A stretch of DNA of 64,000 nt, taken from contig NZ_CP144683.1 in NCBI RefSeq assembly GCF_036687315.1, forward strand, positions 2,488,001 through 2,552,000, in the 5' to 3' direction. The position numbers and the translations under genes are program-made. Below the pieces are notes generated by a model. That model was not told the DNA's origin. It ran no database searches and saw only the letters and a list, made by a program, of their open reading frames with translations. This stretch comes from Sphingopyxis sp. TUF1. GTDB lineage: Bacteria > Pseudomonadota > Alphaproteobacteria > Sphingomonadales > Sphingomonadaceae. Shown here piece by piece: positions 8,655 to 17,762 of this stretch; the first letter of the stretch is position 1; each line of letters starts with the position of its first letter.

Positions 8655-8723
8655 GATACTATATTTGACAGGCGGAATGGGGCCGCTAGCCTCTCCGTCA
8701 GGGAAGCTGCACGGGGAGACACC

Positions 8724-9524
8724 ATGACGACACGCCCGCTGGATCAAGACGATCCGCTCGACGATTTCGATCATCGCGACATCACCCTGCTCGGCCGCAA
8801 ACAGCGCGTCTATACGCTCGGCCGCGGCCCCGCGGTCATCGTAATGACGGAAATGCCCGGGATCAGCCCGCACGTTGCGCGCTTCGCCCGCTGGGTCGCC
8901 GATGCCGGCTTCACCGTCTATATGCCGCACATCTTTGGCAAGGACGGCGCCGTGCCGCGGATGCCGGGCGCTTTGTTCACGATCCTCGGCGGTTGCGTCA
9001 GCCGCCAGTTCCGCGCCTTTCAGGCCAACGAAAGCTCGCCCGCGACGCAGTGGCTGCGTGCGCTCGCGGCCAAGGCGCATCAGGAGTGCGGCGGTCCGGG
9101 CGTCGGCGCGATCGGCATGTGCTTTACGGGCAATTTCGCGCTGTCGATGATGCTCGAACCCGCGGTGATCGCGCCGGTGCTCGCGCAGCCGTCGCTGCCG
9201 CTCAATGACCCGGCGGGGATGCATATCGCGCCCGATGAGCTGGCCGAGGTCAAGGCGCGGATGGACGCGGAGGATCTGACCGTGCTCGCCTATCGGTTCG
9301 AGGGCGACAAATATTGCCGCGCGGCGCGCTTTGCGGCCTATCAAGACGCGCTCGGCGATCGCTTCATCGGCCGCGTCCTGCCCGACAGCGCCGCCAATCC
9401 CGACAGCCCGATGAAAAATCCGCACAGCGTCGTCACCATCCACCTGATCGACGAGGCGGGCCAGCCGACGGTGCAGGCGCGCGACGAAATCCTCGATTTC
9501 TTCAAGATGCGGTTGAGCGATTGA
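8724..9524 (+). CDS. dienelactone hydrolase family protein
   Basis: 266-residue alpha/beta hydrolase. The nucleophile elbow is GAIGMCFTG (Cys at about 133), typical of dienelactone hydrolases, which use Cys-His-Asp. VIVMTEMPGISPHVARFARWVADAGFTVYMPHIFG marks the first strands. Candidate acid and histidine follow in YRFEGDKYCRAARF and NPHSVVTIHLID. No chlorocatechol genes are nearby, so the natural substrate is unknown. It is inserted between hrcA and rph, genes normally adjacent in related genomes. Confidence 0.82.
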   Translation: MTTRPLDQDDPLDDFDHRDITLLGRKQRVYTLGRGPAVIVMTEMPGISPHVARFARWVADAGFTVYMPHIFGKDGAVPRMPGALFTILGGCVSRQFRAFQANESSPATQWLRALAAKAHQECGGPGVGAIGMCFTGNFALSMMLEPAVIAPVLAQPSLPLNDPAGMHIAPDELAEVKARMDAEDLTVLAYRFEGDKYCRAARFAAYQDALGDRFIGRVLPDSAANPDSPMKNPHSVVTIHLIDEAGQPTVQARDEILDFFKMRLSD

Positions 9525-9571
9525 CGGCGGCGGCCTAAGGGCGGCGGCAATCATCGTCGAAAGGATAATCC

Positions 9572-10288
9572 ATGCGCCCCTCCGGCCGCGCGCCCGATCA
9601 AATGCGTCCCATCGCCATCGAAACCAATTTCACCATCCATGCCGAGGGCAGTGTGCTGGTCAGCTTTGGCCATACCAAGGTGCTGGTCACCGCCAGCGTC
9701 GAAGAGAAAGTGCCGCCCTTCCTGCGCGGCAAGGGGCAGGGCTGGGTGACCGCTGAATATGGGATGCTGCCCCGCGCCACCCACACGCGCGGCAGCCGCG
9801 AAGCGGCAAAAGGAAAGCAGTCGGGGCGGACGCAGGAAATCCAGCGGCTGATCGGCCGTAGCTTGCGCGCCGTCGTCGATATGCAAAAGCTCGGCGAGCG
9901 GCAGATCGTCATCGACTGCGACGTGATCCAGGCCGACGGCGGCACGCGCACCGCGTCGATTTCGGGCGCCTGGGTTGCGCTGCGGCTCGCGGTCGACAAG
10001 CTGATCGAGGCGAAGCAGCTGACCGACGACCCGATCGTCGACAGCGTCGCGGCGATCTCGTGCGGCATTTACAACGGCACGCCCGTCCTCGACCTCGATT
10101 ATGACGAGGATTCGGTGGCGGAGGCCGACGGCAATTTCGTGCTGACCGGCAAGGGCCAGATCGTCGAGGTGCAGGCGAGCGCCGAGGGCGCGACCTACGA
10201 CGAAGAAGGCCTCCTCCGCCTCCTCCGCCTCGCACGCATCGGCTGCGGCGAGATTTTCGCGGCGCAGGCAAAGGCGGCGGGCAGGTAA
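9572..10288 (+). CDS. rph: ribonuclease PH
   Basis: 238 residues, standard length. It begins [21 protein letters not shown], with [42 protein letters not shown] (phosphate and tRNA binding), and the catalytic region with [22 protein letters not shown]. It trims CCA-proximal 3' extensions of tRNA phosphorolytically. It is followed by rdgB in the same direction with one R3 repeat between them. Confidence 0.97.
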   Translation: MRPSGRAPDQMRPIAIETNFTIHAEGSVLVSFGHTKVLVTASVEEKVPPFLRGKGQGWVTAEYGMLPRATHTRGSREAAKGKQSGRTQEIQRLIGRSLRAVVDMQKLGERQIVIDCDVIQADGGTRTASISGAWVALRLAVDKLIEAKQLTDDPIVDSVAAISCGIYNGTPVLDLDYDEDSVAEADGNFVLTGKGQIVEVQASAEGATYDEEGLLRLLRLARIGCGEIFAAQAKAAGR

Positions 10289-10295
10289 CTTCCCT

Positions 10296-10323
10296 CGTCA
10301 CCCCGGACTTGATCCGGGGTCCA
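10296..10323. repeat. dispersed palindromic repeat, family R3, copy b (single unit)
   Basis: A single CCCCGGACTTGATCCGGGG palindrome with GTCA on its left, identical in core to the units at 3361-3432, in the rph-rdgB gap. Confidence 0.75.
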
Positions 10324-10342
10324 CGCGGCGCTGAGGACATGG

Positions 10343-10972
10343 ATGCTGACTTATCGAAAACTCGCCCCCGGCCGACTGGTGATCGCCAGCCACAATGCGG
10401 GCAAGGTGCGCGAAATTCGCGCGCTGCTCGAACCCTATGGCATCGATCCGGTGTCGGCGGGCGACCTCGGCCTGCCCGAGCCTGAGGAGACGGGGACGAC
10501 ATTCCGTGAAAATGCGCTGCTGAAGGCGCACGCCAGCGCGTCGGCTTCGGGGCTTCCCGCGCTTGCCGACGACAGCGGTCTCTGCGTCGATGCGCTCGGC
10601 GGGCGGCCGGGCGTTTATACCGCCGACTGGGCCGAGCGGCAGGCGTTCGAGGGACCGCCGGGCCGCGACTGGTATCTGGCGATGGGCAAGGTCGAGGGGC
10701 TGCTCGCCGAACAGGGGCCGGACGTCGACCGCAGCGCGCGCTTCGTCTGCACGCTGGCGCTGGCCTGGCCCGACGGTCATGCTGAAGTGTTCGAGGGCAC
10801 GGCCGAGGGCCGCCTGACCTGGCCACCGCGCGGCACGATGGGCTTCGGTTATGACCCCGTTTTCGTGCCAACGGGCGAATCGCTGACCTTTGCCGAAATC
10901 GACCCGGCCGAAAAACATGCGATCAGCCACCGGGCGGATGCGTTCGCCAAACTGACTGCTGCCGTTTTTTGA
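10343..10972 (+). CDS. rdgB: RdgB/HAM1 family non-canonical purine NTP pyrophosphatase
   Basis: 209 residues. It starts [24 protein letters not shown] (substrate-binding SHNxGK) and carries [34 protein letters not shown] (metal-binding Asp-Asp-Ser) and the C-terminal GFGYDPVF and ISHRADAF motifs. It hydrolyses dITP/XTP to keep deaminated purines out of DNA. A GAGG ribosome-binding site lies 6 bases before the chosen ATG. Confidence 0.96.
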   Translation: MLTYRKLAPGRLVIASHNAGKVREIRALLEPYGIDPVSAGDLGLPEPEETGTTFRENALLKAHASASASGLPALADDSGLCVDALGGRPGVYTADWAERQAFEGPPGRDWYLAMGKVEGLLAEQGPDVDRSARFVCTLALAWPDGHAEVFEGTAEGRLTWPPRGTMGFGYDPVFVPTGESLTFAEIDPAEKHAISHRADAFAKLTAAVF

Positions 10973-10980
10973 GTGCAGAA

Positions 10981-11026
10981 ATTATACCCGGATAATATTG
11001 ACAGATATATTACCCGGATGTAATGG
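10981..11026 (+). promoter_or_regulatory. promoter with two palindromic operators for the DUF2239 gene
   Basis: Two 16-bp dyads, ATTAT-ACCCGG-ATAAT (10981-10996) and ATTAC-CCGGAT-GTAAT (11009-11024), share the 9-mer TACCCGGAT and lie 28 bp apart. Between them is a perfect -35 TTGACA (10998-11003). With 17-bp spacing the -10 would be TAATGG (11021-11026), overlapped by the second dyad. Transcription would then start close to the ATG at 11033, implying a very short or absent leader. The layout suggests tight repression by an unidentified factor. Confidence 0.6.
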
Positions 11027-11032
11027 GGCCCC

Positions 11033-11548
11033 ATGAGCCAGCAGAATCGAACAGTCACCGCCTTTCTCGGCGACACGCAGCTCGCATCGGGAACGCCCGA
11101 GGCGGTTACCCGCACGATCGAGGATCGCTATCCCGCCGACATTGGCGCGGTGCTGGTCTTCGACGACGCGACCGGACTGTTGAGCGATCTCGATTATTGG
11201 ACCGCCGCCGCAGAGACGCCCGCGCCCACGGCCGGCCGCCCGCGTCTGGGTGTCAAGGCGCGGGAAGTGACATTGCTGCCGCGGCACTGGGACTGGCTGT
11301 CGGCGCAGCCGGGCGGCGCGTCGGCGGCCCTGCGCCGGCTGGTGGAGGCCGCGAGCAAGGACGGTCCGAGCGCCAAGCAGCGCCGCGATGCCGCCTATCA
11401 TTTCATGAGCCATGCGTGCGGGAACCGGCCGGGTTATGAAGAGGCACTGCGCGCGCTCTACCGCGACGACGATGCGGCGTTCGCCGAACGGATTGCCGAT
11501 TGGCCCGGCGATGTCCGCCGCTACATCATGCAGTTCTTGACCCGCTAG
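11033..11548 (+). CDS. DUF2239 family protein
   Basis: 171 residues: an N-terminal domain TVTAFLGDTQLASGTPEAVTRTIEDRYPADIGAVLVFDDATG, an RLGVKAREVTLLPRHWDWLSAQPGGASAALRRLVE segment, and an all-helical C-terminus. I recognise this as DUF2239, function unknown. The LLPRHWDWL...SAALRRLVEAA part resembles a ribbon-helix-helix or helix-turn-helix arrangement, which is only a hint. It is inserted between rdgB and hemW, with its own operator-laden promoter. Confidence 0.8.
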   Translation: MSQQNRTVTAFLGDTQLASGTPEAVTRTIEDRYPADIGAVLVFDDATGLLSDLDYWTAAAETPAPTAGRPRLGVKAREVTLLPRHWDWLSAQPGGASAALRRLVEAASKDGPSAKQRRDAAYHFMSHACGNRPGYEEALRALYRDDDAAFAERIADWPGDVRRYIMQFLTR

Positions 11549-11584
11549 CTGACATTCGCGGCATAAGGGCTATATGGCGCCCCT

Positions 11585-12730
11585 ATGCCCGAACCGCTCG
11601 CCCTCTATGTCCACTGGCCGTTTTGCGTCAGCAAATGCCCCTATTGCGACTTCAACAGCCATGTTCGCGAGGCAGTCGATCAGGACGCGTGGCGCGCGGC
11701 CCTGCTCGCGGATTTGCGGCACGAGGCGGCGTTGCTGTCCGAATGCCGCGTCGCGTCGATCTTTTTCGGCGGCGGGACGCCCAGCCTGATGCCGCCCGCA
11801 ACGGTCGCCGCGGTGATCGCCGAGGCGGCGGCGCTGTGGGGGCTGACCGACGATTGCGAGATCACGCTCGAGGCGAACCCCAATTCGGTCGAAGTCGCCG
11901 CCTTCGCCGATCTGGCCGCCGCCGGGGTCAACCGCGTGTCGATCGGCGTTCAGAGCTTCGATGCGCAAATACTTGAATTTCTGGGCCGCGCGCACAGCGG
12001 CGACGAAGCGCGGCGCGCGATTGCGGCGGCGCAAACCTGCTTCGATCGGGTGAGTTTCGACCTCATCTATGCGCGGCCGGGGCAGACGCTCGCGGCGTGG
12101 GAGCAGGAACTGTCGGACGCGCTCGCCTTCGGCACCGGGCATCTCTCGCTCTATCAGCTGACGATCGAGCCGGGCACGCGCTTTGCCACGCTCGCGGCAA
12201 AGGGCGAGCTGGTGATCCCCGACGGCGATGCCGCGGCCGACCTGTTCGACGCGACGCAGGAGCTGACGCGCGCCGCGGGTCTGCCGCGCTATGAAGTGTC
12301 GAACCATGCGCGCATCGGACAGGAGAGCCGCCACAACCTCGCCTACTGGCGCTACGCCGATTATGCCGGGGTTGGTCCCGGCGCGCATGGGCGGCGGTTG
12401 GGACAGGCGACCGAGCGCCACAAAAAGCCCGAAAATTTCATCGCCGCGGTGGACCGCAACGGCCACGGGCTCAAGGTCGAGAGCGACCTGCCCGCGCACG
12501 AGCGCGCGACCGAGGCGATGCTGATGGGGCTGCGCCTCACCGAAGGCGTCGATCTGGCGCGCATCGAGGCGCGAAGCGGGCTGAGCCGCGCGGCGTTCGT
12601 CGATGCCGGCGCGGTCGCGCGGCTGGCGGGGCAGGGGTTGATGGCCGCGGACGGCGACCGGCTGCGCGTGACCGACGCGGGAATCTTGCTGCTCGACTCG
12701 ATCCTTTCCGAAGTGGTCAAAACTCGGTAA
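11585..12730 (+). CDS. hemW: radical SAM heme chaperone HemW
   Basis: 381 residues starting LALYVHWPFCVSKCPYCDFNSH, the CxxxCxxC cluster motif of radical SAM enzymes. FFGGGTPSLMPP and RVSIGVQSFDAQILEFLGRAHSGDEA follow. The C-terminal HemN-like domain begins around residue 300. HemW differs from true coproporphyrinogen dehydrogenase by lacking the extra N-terminal region of HemN, and length and motifs here fit HemW, which delivers heme to respiratory proteins. The start codon is 36 bases after the DUF2239 stop. Confidence 0.93.
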   Translation: MPEPLALYVHWPFCVSKCPYCDFNSHVREAVDQDAWRAALLADLRHEAALLSECRVASIFFGGGTPSLMPPATVAAVIAEAAALWGLTDDCEITLEANPNSVEVAAFADLAAAGVNRVSIGVQSFDAQILEFLGRAHSGDEARRAIAAAQTCFDRVSFDLIYARPGQTLAAWEQELSDALAFGTGHLSLYQLTIEPGTRFATLAAKGELVIPDGDAAADLFDATQELTRAAGLPRYEVSNHARIGQESRHNLAYWRYADYAGVGPGAHGRRLGQATERHKKPENFIAAVDRNGHGLKVESDLPAHERATEAMLMGLRLTEGVDLARIEARSGLSRAAFVDAGAVARLAGQGLMAADGDRLRVTDAGILLLDSILSEVVKTR

Positions 12731-12735
12731 TCTCA

Positions 12736-12809
12736 CCGTTCGTCCCGAGCGAAGTCGAGGGACGCGCGGCATGGCGCCAACGTGTCTCGACTTCGCTCGA
12801 CACGAACGG
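12736..12809. repeat. dispersed inverted repeat, family R4, copy a
   Basis: CCGTTCGTCCCGAGCGAAGT...ACTTCGCTCGACACGAACGG: about 27-bp inverted arms with a roughly 20-base centre, between hemW and xerC. Further copies are at 15631-15704, 19164-19245 (variant), 23292-23374 and 37529-37611. Confidence 0.8.
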
Positions 12810-12825
12810 ATTTGAAGGGCTGTTC

Positions 12826-13719
12826 TTGGCTTCAGACATCATCCGCGACTGGGACGCCCATCTGGCGCATGAAAAGCGCCGGTCGGACCACACGCGCCGC
12901 GCCTATATCGCGACCGCGGAGCGCTTCTGCGCCTTCCTCTCGCGCCATCGCGGCGGCGCGGTCGACGCGGCGATGCTGAAGGCGCTGACCCCTAATGACC
13001 TGCGCGCCTATCTCGCCGATCGCCGCGCCGAGGGGCTGGGCAATGCGTCGGCGGCGCGCGAACTCAGCGCGCTGCGCACCTTCCTGCGCTTCGTCGGCGG
13101 ATCAAACGCCAGCGTCCCGCAGATGCGCGGCCCGCGCGTCAAAAAGGGTCTGCCGCGCCCGGTTTCGCCCGCCGAGGCGATGCAACTCGCGCAGGATGTC
13201 GAGGACAATGCGCGCGAGGGCTGGGTCGGCGCGCGCGACTTTGCGTTGCTGCTGCTGCTCTATGGCGCGGGCCTGCGCATCGGTGAGGCGCTGGCGCTGA
13301 CCGGCGCTGCGCTGCCGCTCGGCGATACGCTGCGCGTCACCGGCAAGCGCGCAAAGACGCGCATCGTCCCGGTCCTGCCCGCGGTGGCAAAGGCGGTGGC
13401 GCGCTATGTCGCCGCGTGCCCCTATCCGATCGCAAAGGAAACGCCGCTGTTCCTCGGCGCGCGCGGCGGCCCGCTCCAGCCCGGCGTCGTGCGCGCGAGC
13501 GTGCGGTCGGCGCGGCGCGCGCTGGGGCTGCCCGAACGCACAACCCCCCACGCGCTGCGCCACAGCTTCGCAACGCACCTGCTCGCGGGCGGCGCCGACC
13601 TGCGCAGCCTGCAGGAACTGCTCGGCCACGCAAGCCTCGCCTCGACGCAAGTATATACGGCGGTCGATGCGGCGCACCTGCTCGACATTTACCGGAACGC
13701 GCATCCGCGGGCGGGGTGA
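12826..13719 (+). CDS. xerC: tyrosine recombinase XerC
   Basis: 297 residues from a TTG start (ASDIIRDWDAHLAHEKRRSDHT). An N-terminal SAM-like core-binding domain is followed by the catalytic domain with Arg in GAGLRIGEAL, the HxxR box HALRHSFATHLL, a further His in LLGHASLASTQ and the nucleophile Tyr in VYTAVD. XerC with XerD resolves chromosome dimers at dif. The start is the only candidate giving a complete N-terminal domain. Confidence 0.92.
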   Translation: MASDIIRDWDAHLAHEKRRSDHTRRAYIATAERFCAFLSRHRGGAVDAAMLKALTPNDLRAYLADRRAEGLGNASAARELSALRTFLRFVGGSNASVPQMRGPRVKKGLPRPVSPAEAMQLAQDVEDNAREGWVGARDFALLLLLYGAGLRIGEALALTGAALPLGDTLRVTGKRAKTRIVPVLPAVAKAVARYVAACPYPIAKETPLFLGARGGPLQPGVVRASVRSARRALGLPERTTPHALRHSFATHLLAGGADLRSLQELLGHASLASTQVYTAVDAAHLLDIYRNAHPRAG

Positions 13720-13772
13720 CGGGTCGATGCGGGTGTCTGGAATGGGGTGGTGAGCTGCCGTTCAAATTGACC

Positions 13773-13860
13773 GTCGCCCCCGCGGAGGCGGGGGCCGCCG
13801 TCGGCCTTTTCCCGCGTCGCTGCGTAAACCGACAGCGGCCCCCGCCTTCGCGGGGGCGAC
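13773..13860. repeat. dispersed palindromic repeat, family R2, copy b
   Basis: 88 bp bounded by GTCGCCCCCGCG and CGCGGGGGCGAC. The reverse complement of this copy matches copy c (33650-33737) at all but about one position, nearly 20 kb away. It is the first of three repeat families stacked between convergent xerC and phoB. Confidence 0.85.
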
Positions 13861-13897
13861 GGCAACTACCCGTCGATTCCAGACCTTGCGATTTACG

Positions 13898-14036
13898 ATC
13901 CTCCCTGTCGCGCAGCGATGGGGAGGTGGCAGCGCGAAGCGCTGACGGAGGGGCTTTGGCGCTGACGTCGGGGCCCCTCCACCACGCCCTTCGGGCGCGG
14001 TCCCCCTCCCCATGGCCTTTGGCCACAGGGAGGATA
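13898..14036. repeat. dispersed intergenic repeat, family R5, copy a
   Basis: About 139 bp starting ATCCTCCCTGTCGCGCAGCG and ending CCACAGGGAGGAT. It has inverted outer arms (ATCCTCCCTGT/ACAGGGAGGAT) and an inner CCTCCACCACGCCCTTCGGG segment also present in the copy at 30885-30960. Confidence 0.75.
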
Positions 14037-14068
14037 TTACGTCCGCAATCGGTCGCTTCCCGCCACTC

Positions 14069-14139
14069 GTCATCCCGGACTTGATCCGGGATCCACGACG
14101 ACGGCGCGGCAATGGATCCCGAATCAAGTCCGGGATGAC
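14069..14139. repeat. dispersed palindromic repeat, family R3, copy c (double unit)
   Basis: Two head-to-head ATCCCGGACTTGATCCGGGAT-type units separated by about 25 bases. It completes a 367-bp stack of R2-R5-R3 in the 465-bp gap 13720-14184, which holds no gene I can support. Confidence 0.8.
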
Positions 14140-14184
14140 GATGAGAGGAATATCCGGCTTCCGCCGCTGCCCCGACCCCGCGTC

Positions 14185-14883
14185 TCAGACGCTCTTCCCC
14201 GAATCCAGCGCATATCCCGCCGACCGCACCGTGCGGATGATGTCGCTCGTCCCCGGCAGGTTGATCGCCTTGCGCAGCCGCCGGATATGCACGTCGACCG
14301 TGCGCAATTCGATGTCGCTGTCCTGGCCCCATACGCTGTCGAGCAGTTGCCCGCGCGAAAAGACGCGGCCGGGATGCTCCATGAAATGGCGCAGCAGGCG
14401 GAATTCGGTCGGCCCCATCGCGACGATCTGCCCCGCGCGCACCACCTTGTGCGCAACCGAGTCGAGCTCGATGTCGGCATAGCTCAGCATCTCGCCCGCC
14501 AGCGCGGGGCGCAGGCGGCGGAGCACCGCCTGCACGCGCGCGACCAGCTCGCGCGGGCTGAACGGCTTGGTGACATAATCGTCGGCGCCGGTTTCCAGCC
14601 CGCGGATGCGGTCCTCTTCCTCGCCGCGCGCGGTGAGCATGATGATCGGCACATTTGCCGATTTCGGGTTGCGGCGCAGGCGCCGGCACACCTCGATGCC
14701 GGGCAGGCTTTCGATCATCCAGTCGAGCAGGACGATGTCGGGGACGCGCTCCTCGACGAGCACCAGCGCCTGTTCGCCGTCGGGCGTTTGCCGGACCGAA
14801 AAGCCTTCGCGTGCGAAATGCCAGACGATGAGCTCGGCGATCGCCTCGTCATCCTCGATCAGTAGCAGGTCGGGCTGCGGCAT
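14185..14883 (-). CDS. phoB: phosphate regulon response regulator PhoB
   Basis: 232 residues. The receiver domain has acidic pocket EDDEA (about 10-14), phospho-acceptor Asp in VLLDWM (about 54), Thr in MLTARG and Lys in YVTKPFSP. The C-terminal OmpR-type winged helix carries GPTEFRLLRHFMEHPGRVFSR and TVDVHIRRLRKAI. It activates Pho genes when phosphorylated by PhoR. Its start overlaps the phoU stop by one base (TGATG), so phoB is the last gene of the pst-phoU cluster. No phoR is in the window. Confidence 0.96.
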   Translation of the reverse strand: MPQPDLLLIEDDEAIAELIVWHFAREGFSVRQTPDGEQALVLVEERVPDIVLLDWMIESLPGIEVCRRLRRNPKSANVPIIMLTARGEEEDRIRGLETGADDYVTKPFSPRELVARVQAVLRRLRPALAGEMLSYADIELDSVAHKVVRAGQIVAMGPTEFRLLRHFMEHPGRVFSRGQLLDSVWGQDSDIELRTVDVHIRRLRKAINLPGTSDIIRTVRSAGYALDSGKSV

Positions 14884-15602
14884 CAGCCTTGCTCCTGCTC
14901 CGCGGCGCCATCTTCGGGCTGTTCGCCGCGCTCGCGCTCCTCCATCCGTTCGCCGGTCACGACATAATGGACCATCTCGGCGATGTTCGTCGCATGGTCG
15001 CCCATGCGCTCGAGGTTCTTGGCGACGAACAGCAAATGCGCGCTTTCCGAAATATATTTCGGATTTTCCATCATGAAGGTGACGAGGGTGCGGAAGATGC
15101 TGTTGTAGAAATCGTCGACATTCTTGTCGCGCACCGTCACCCGCACCGCGAGCTCGGCGTCGCGCGCCGCAAAGCTGTCGAGCGCGTCGTGGATCAGTTC
15201 GGCGACGATGTTCGACATCGACATCAGCACCGGGATCGCCTCGATCGAACGCGTCTGGTCCATCAGCGCGACGCGCTTGGCGATATTCTTGGCATAATCG
15301 CCGATGCGTTCGACGACCGAAACGATCTTCAGCGCCGCGATCATCTCGCGCAGATCGTCGGCCATCGGCGCGCGCAGTGCGATCGTCTGGACCGCCAGCT
15401 GCTCGACCTCGGCCTCGAGCGCGTCGATCTTCTTGTCGTCGCGCACGACCTGCGCCGCCAGGTCGAGGTCGCCTTGCTTGAGCGCGGTCATCGCCTGGAG
15501 CAGCGCCTGTTCGGCGCGGCCGCCCATCTCGCTGATCAGCCCGCGCAGGCGGTTGAGGTCTTCGTCGAAGGCCTTGACCGTATGATCGTTCGTTAGTGCC
15601 AT
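14883..15602 (-). CDS. phoU: phosphate signalling protein PhoU
   Basis: 239 residues from ATG at 15602, chosen because AAAGGAA lies 7 bases upstream; the in-frame ATG at 15623 has no such site. It has two three-helix PhoU repeats with metal-binding E/DxxxD patterns (for example VVERIGDYAKNIAKR and NLERMGDHATNIAEM). PhoU links the Pst transporter to PhoR to damp the Pho response in phosphate-rich conditions. The C-terminal GERMEERERGEQPEDGAAEQ tail is acidic and low-complexity. Confidence 0.95.
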   Translation of the reverse strand: MALTNDHTVKAFDEDLNRLRGLISEMGGRAEQALLQAMTALKQGDLDLAAQVVRDDKKIDALEAEVEQLAVQTIALRAPMADDLREMIAALKIVSVVERIGDYAKNIAKRVALMDQTRSIEAIPVLMSMSNIVAELIHDALDSFAARDAELAVRVTVRDKNVDDFYNSIFRTLVTFMMENPKYISESAHLLFVAKNLERMGDHATNIAEMVHYVVTGERMEERERGEQPEDGAAEQEQG

Positions 15603-15630
15603 CGTTCGTTCCTTTGGGGTCAATTTCTAT

Positions 15631-15704
15631 CCCGTTCGCGTCGAGCGAAGTCGAGACGCCCCTCGGTCCTGCACCGCGTCTCGACTACGCTCGACGCGAA
15701 CGGG
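15631..15704. repeat. dispersed inverted repeat, family R4, copy b
   Basis: CCCGTTCGCGTCGAGCGAAG arm and its inverted partner, about 74 bp, in the pstB-phoU gap. A stem of this size inside the operon could lower phoU-phoB expression relative to pstB or protect the upstream mRNA. Confidence 0.8.
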
Positions 15705-15720
15705 GAAGGGGAGGCTCGCG

Positions 15721-16509
15721 TCAACCATAGCGACCCGTGATATAATCCTTGGTGCGTTCCTGCTTCGGGTTGGTGAAAATGTCGGTGGTCTTGCCATATT
15801 CGACCAGCGTCCCGAGGTGGAAAAAGGCGGTGCGCTGCGACACGCGGGCCGCCTGCTGCATATTGTGCGTGACGATCACGATCGCATATTTGCCGCGCAG
15901 TTCGTGGATCAGTTCCTCGATCTTCGCGGTCGCGATCGGGTCGAGCGCCGAGCAGGGCTCGTCCATCAAAATGACTTCGGGGTCGACCGCGATCGCGCGC
16001 GCGATGCACAGGCGCTGCTGCTGCCCCCCCGACAAGGCGGTGCCGCTTTCATTGAGGCGGTCCTTGACCTCGTCCCACAGGCCCGCACGCACCAGCGCGC
16101 GCTCGACGACGACGTCGAGGTCGGCCTTCGACGGCGCCAGCCCGTGGATGCGCGGGCCATAGCCGACATTGTCATAGATCGACTTGGGAAAGGGGTTCGG
16201 TTTCTGGAACACCATGCCGACGCGCGCGCGAAGCTGCACCACGTCCATCGACGGCGCGTAGATGTCTTCGCCGTCGAGTTCGATCCGCCCCGTCACCTTC
16301 GCGCTCGCGACCGTGTCGTTCATGCGATTGAGCGAGCGCAGGAAGGTCGACTTGCCGCAGCCCGACGGGCCGATGAAGGCGGTGACCAGGTCGGTGCCGA
16401 CGTCGATCGATACGTCGTTGATCGCTTGTTTCTCGCCATAGAAGACGTTGACGCCCTGTGCCCGCATCTTGGGATCGGCGATTGTGAGATCGTCTTGGGT
16501 CATATTCAC
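15721..16509 (-). CDS. pstB: phosphate ABC transporter ATP-binding protein PstB
   Basis: 262 residues. It has Walker [10 protein letters not shown] (about 53-61), signature [18 protein letters not shown], Walker [14 protein letters not shown], and switch His in [10 protein letters not shown]. PstB energises high-affinity phosphate uptake. The start could be GTG at 16509 (its GTGA overlaps the pstA stop) or ATG at 16503; neither has a clear ribosome-binding site, which favours coupling to pstA. Confidence 0.95.
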   Translation of the reverse strand: MNMTQDDLTIADPKMRAQGVNVFYGEKQAINDVSIDVGTDLVTAFIGPSGCGKSTFLRSLNRMNDTVASAKVTGRIELDGEDIYAPSMDVVQLRARVGMVFQKPNPFPKSIYDNVGYGPRIHGLAPSKADLDVVVERALVRAGLWDEVKDRLNESGTALSGGQQQRLCIARAIAVDPEVILMDEPCSALDPIATAKIEELIHELRGKYAIVIVTHNMQQAARVSQRTAFFHLGTLVEYGKTTDIFTNPKQERTKDYITGRYG

Positions 16510-17762
16510 CAGCGTTTTTCGAATTTGTTGCGAAGATAGATCGCAAAGGCGTTCATCGACAGCAGGACAATCAGCAGCACGATGATCGCGGCGGAGGTTT
16601 TCTCGACAAAGCCCCGGTCGACTTCGTCGGACCAGAGGAAGATCTGCATCGGCAGCACGGTCGACGGCGAACAGATGCCGCCCGGCACGTCGCCGATGAA
16701 CGCGCGCATCCCGATCAGCAGCAGCGGCGCGGTCTCGCCCAGCGCGCGCGCCATGCCGATGATCGTGCCGGTCAGGATGCCGGGGAGGGCAAGCGGCAGG
16801 ACATGGTGGAACACCACCTGCACCGGGCTGGCGCCGACGCCCAGCGCCGCGTCGCGGATCGACGGCGGCACCGACTTGATCGCGTTGCGGCTGGCGATCA
16901 CGATCACCGGCATCGTCATCAGCGCGAGCGTCAAGCCCCCGACGAGCGGGCTCGCTTGACAGATGCCGAACCAGTTGATGAACACCGCGAGCGCGAGCAG
17001 GCCGAAGATGATCGACGGCACCGCGGCCAGATTGTTGATCGACACTTCAATCAGGTCGGTCCAGCGGTTCTTCGGCGCATATTCCTCGAGATACAGCGCC
17101 GCGAGCACCCCCGTCGGGAACGCGATCAGAAAGGCGATGAAGATCGTCAGCACCGATCCCTTGAGCGCGCCCCAGATGCCCGCGACCGCGGGATCGGTCG
17201 CGTCGGCGTTCTTGAAGAACGGCCAGTGGATGCCGGTCGACAGCTTGCCGTCCTTTTCCAGCGCATCGACCCGTGCGCCGAGCTCGCCGCGCGCGCCTTC
17301 CTTCGCCATGATGTCGACCGCCGACGCGGCGGGCAGTTCGAACACCGTCCGCCCGTTCAGCAGCTCGGGGTCGTCCTTGATCGCGCTGCGCACTTCCTTC
17401 CAGGCATTTTCGGAAATCAGCGCCGATCCGCCGTCGCCCAGTGCCTCGTCGGCGGCAAAGGCGACGATGTCGGCCAGCCCCCCGTTCGCGATCAGCTGGT
17501 CGGCGTCGGGATCGTCGAGCCGCGATGCATCGACCGTCAGCGGCGTGGCCTTGAAATCGATCGGCACCGCGACATGCGTATAGGTGAAGCCGCGCGCGCC
17601 GTTGCCGATCATCACGAACAGCAGGAACGCCAGGAACGCGCCCGACAACAGCACCGCCGCCAGCCCGATCAGCTGGAACCGGCGCTCGGCGGCATAGCGG
17701 CCCGCGATGCGTTTCTGCATCGCCGCGGCTTTCCAGTCGGTCGGTGTGGTGTCCCTATTCAT
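16506..17762 (-). CDS. pstA: phosphate ABC transporter permease PstA
   Basis: 418 residues, longer than E. coli PstA (about 300). There is one N-terminal membrane helix (about 33-55), a roughly 130-residue periplasmic insertion, then the permease core with helices from about residue 187 and the EAA-type loop [25 protein letters not shown]. The long extracytoplasmic insertion is common in alphaproteobacterial PstA. It forms the channel with PstC and overlaps pstC by 8 bases. Confidence 0.94.
   Translation of the reverse strand: MNRDTTPTDWKAAAMQKRIAGRYAAERRFQLIGLAAVLLSGAFLAFLLFVMIGNGARGFTYTHVAVPIDFKATPLTVDASRLDDPDADQLIANGGLADIVAFAADEALGDGGSALISENAWKEVRSAIKDDPELLNGRTVFELPAASAVDIMAKEGARGELGARVDALEKDGKLSTGIHWPFFKNADATDPAVAGIWGALKGSVLTIFIAFLIAFPTGVLAALYLEEYAPKNRWTDLIEVSINNLAAVPSIIFGLLALAVFINWFGICQASPLVGGLTLALMTMPVIVIASRNAIKSVPPSIRDAALGVGASPVQVVFHHVLPLALPGILTGTIIGMARALGETAPLLLIGMRAFIGDVPGGICSPSTVLPMQIFLWSDEVDRGFVEKTSAAIIVLLIVLLSMNAFAIYLRNKFEKRW

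Noticed and set aside
7476..8723. Search for a CIRCE element (TTAGCACTC-N9-GAGTGCTAA) near hrcA-grpE
   Set aside because: No such inverted repeat is visible upstream of hrcA or in the gap before the divergent hydrolase.
12996..14880. Long minus-strand frames opposite xerC and through the repeat stack
   Set aside because: Antisense shadows of xerC and phoB joined by repeats; GC-rich DNA gives such frames often.
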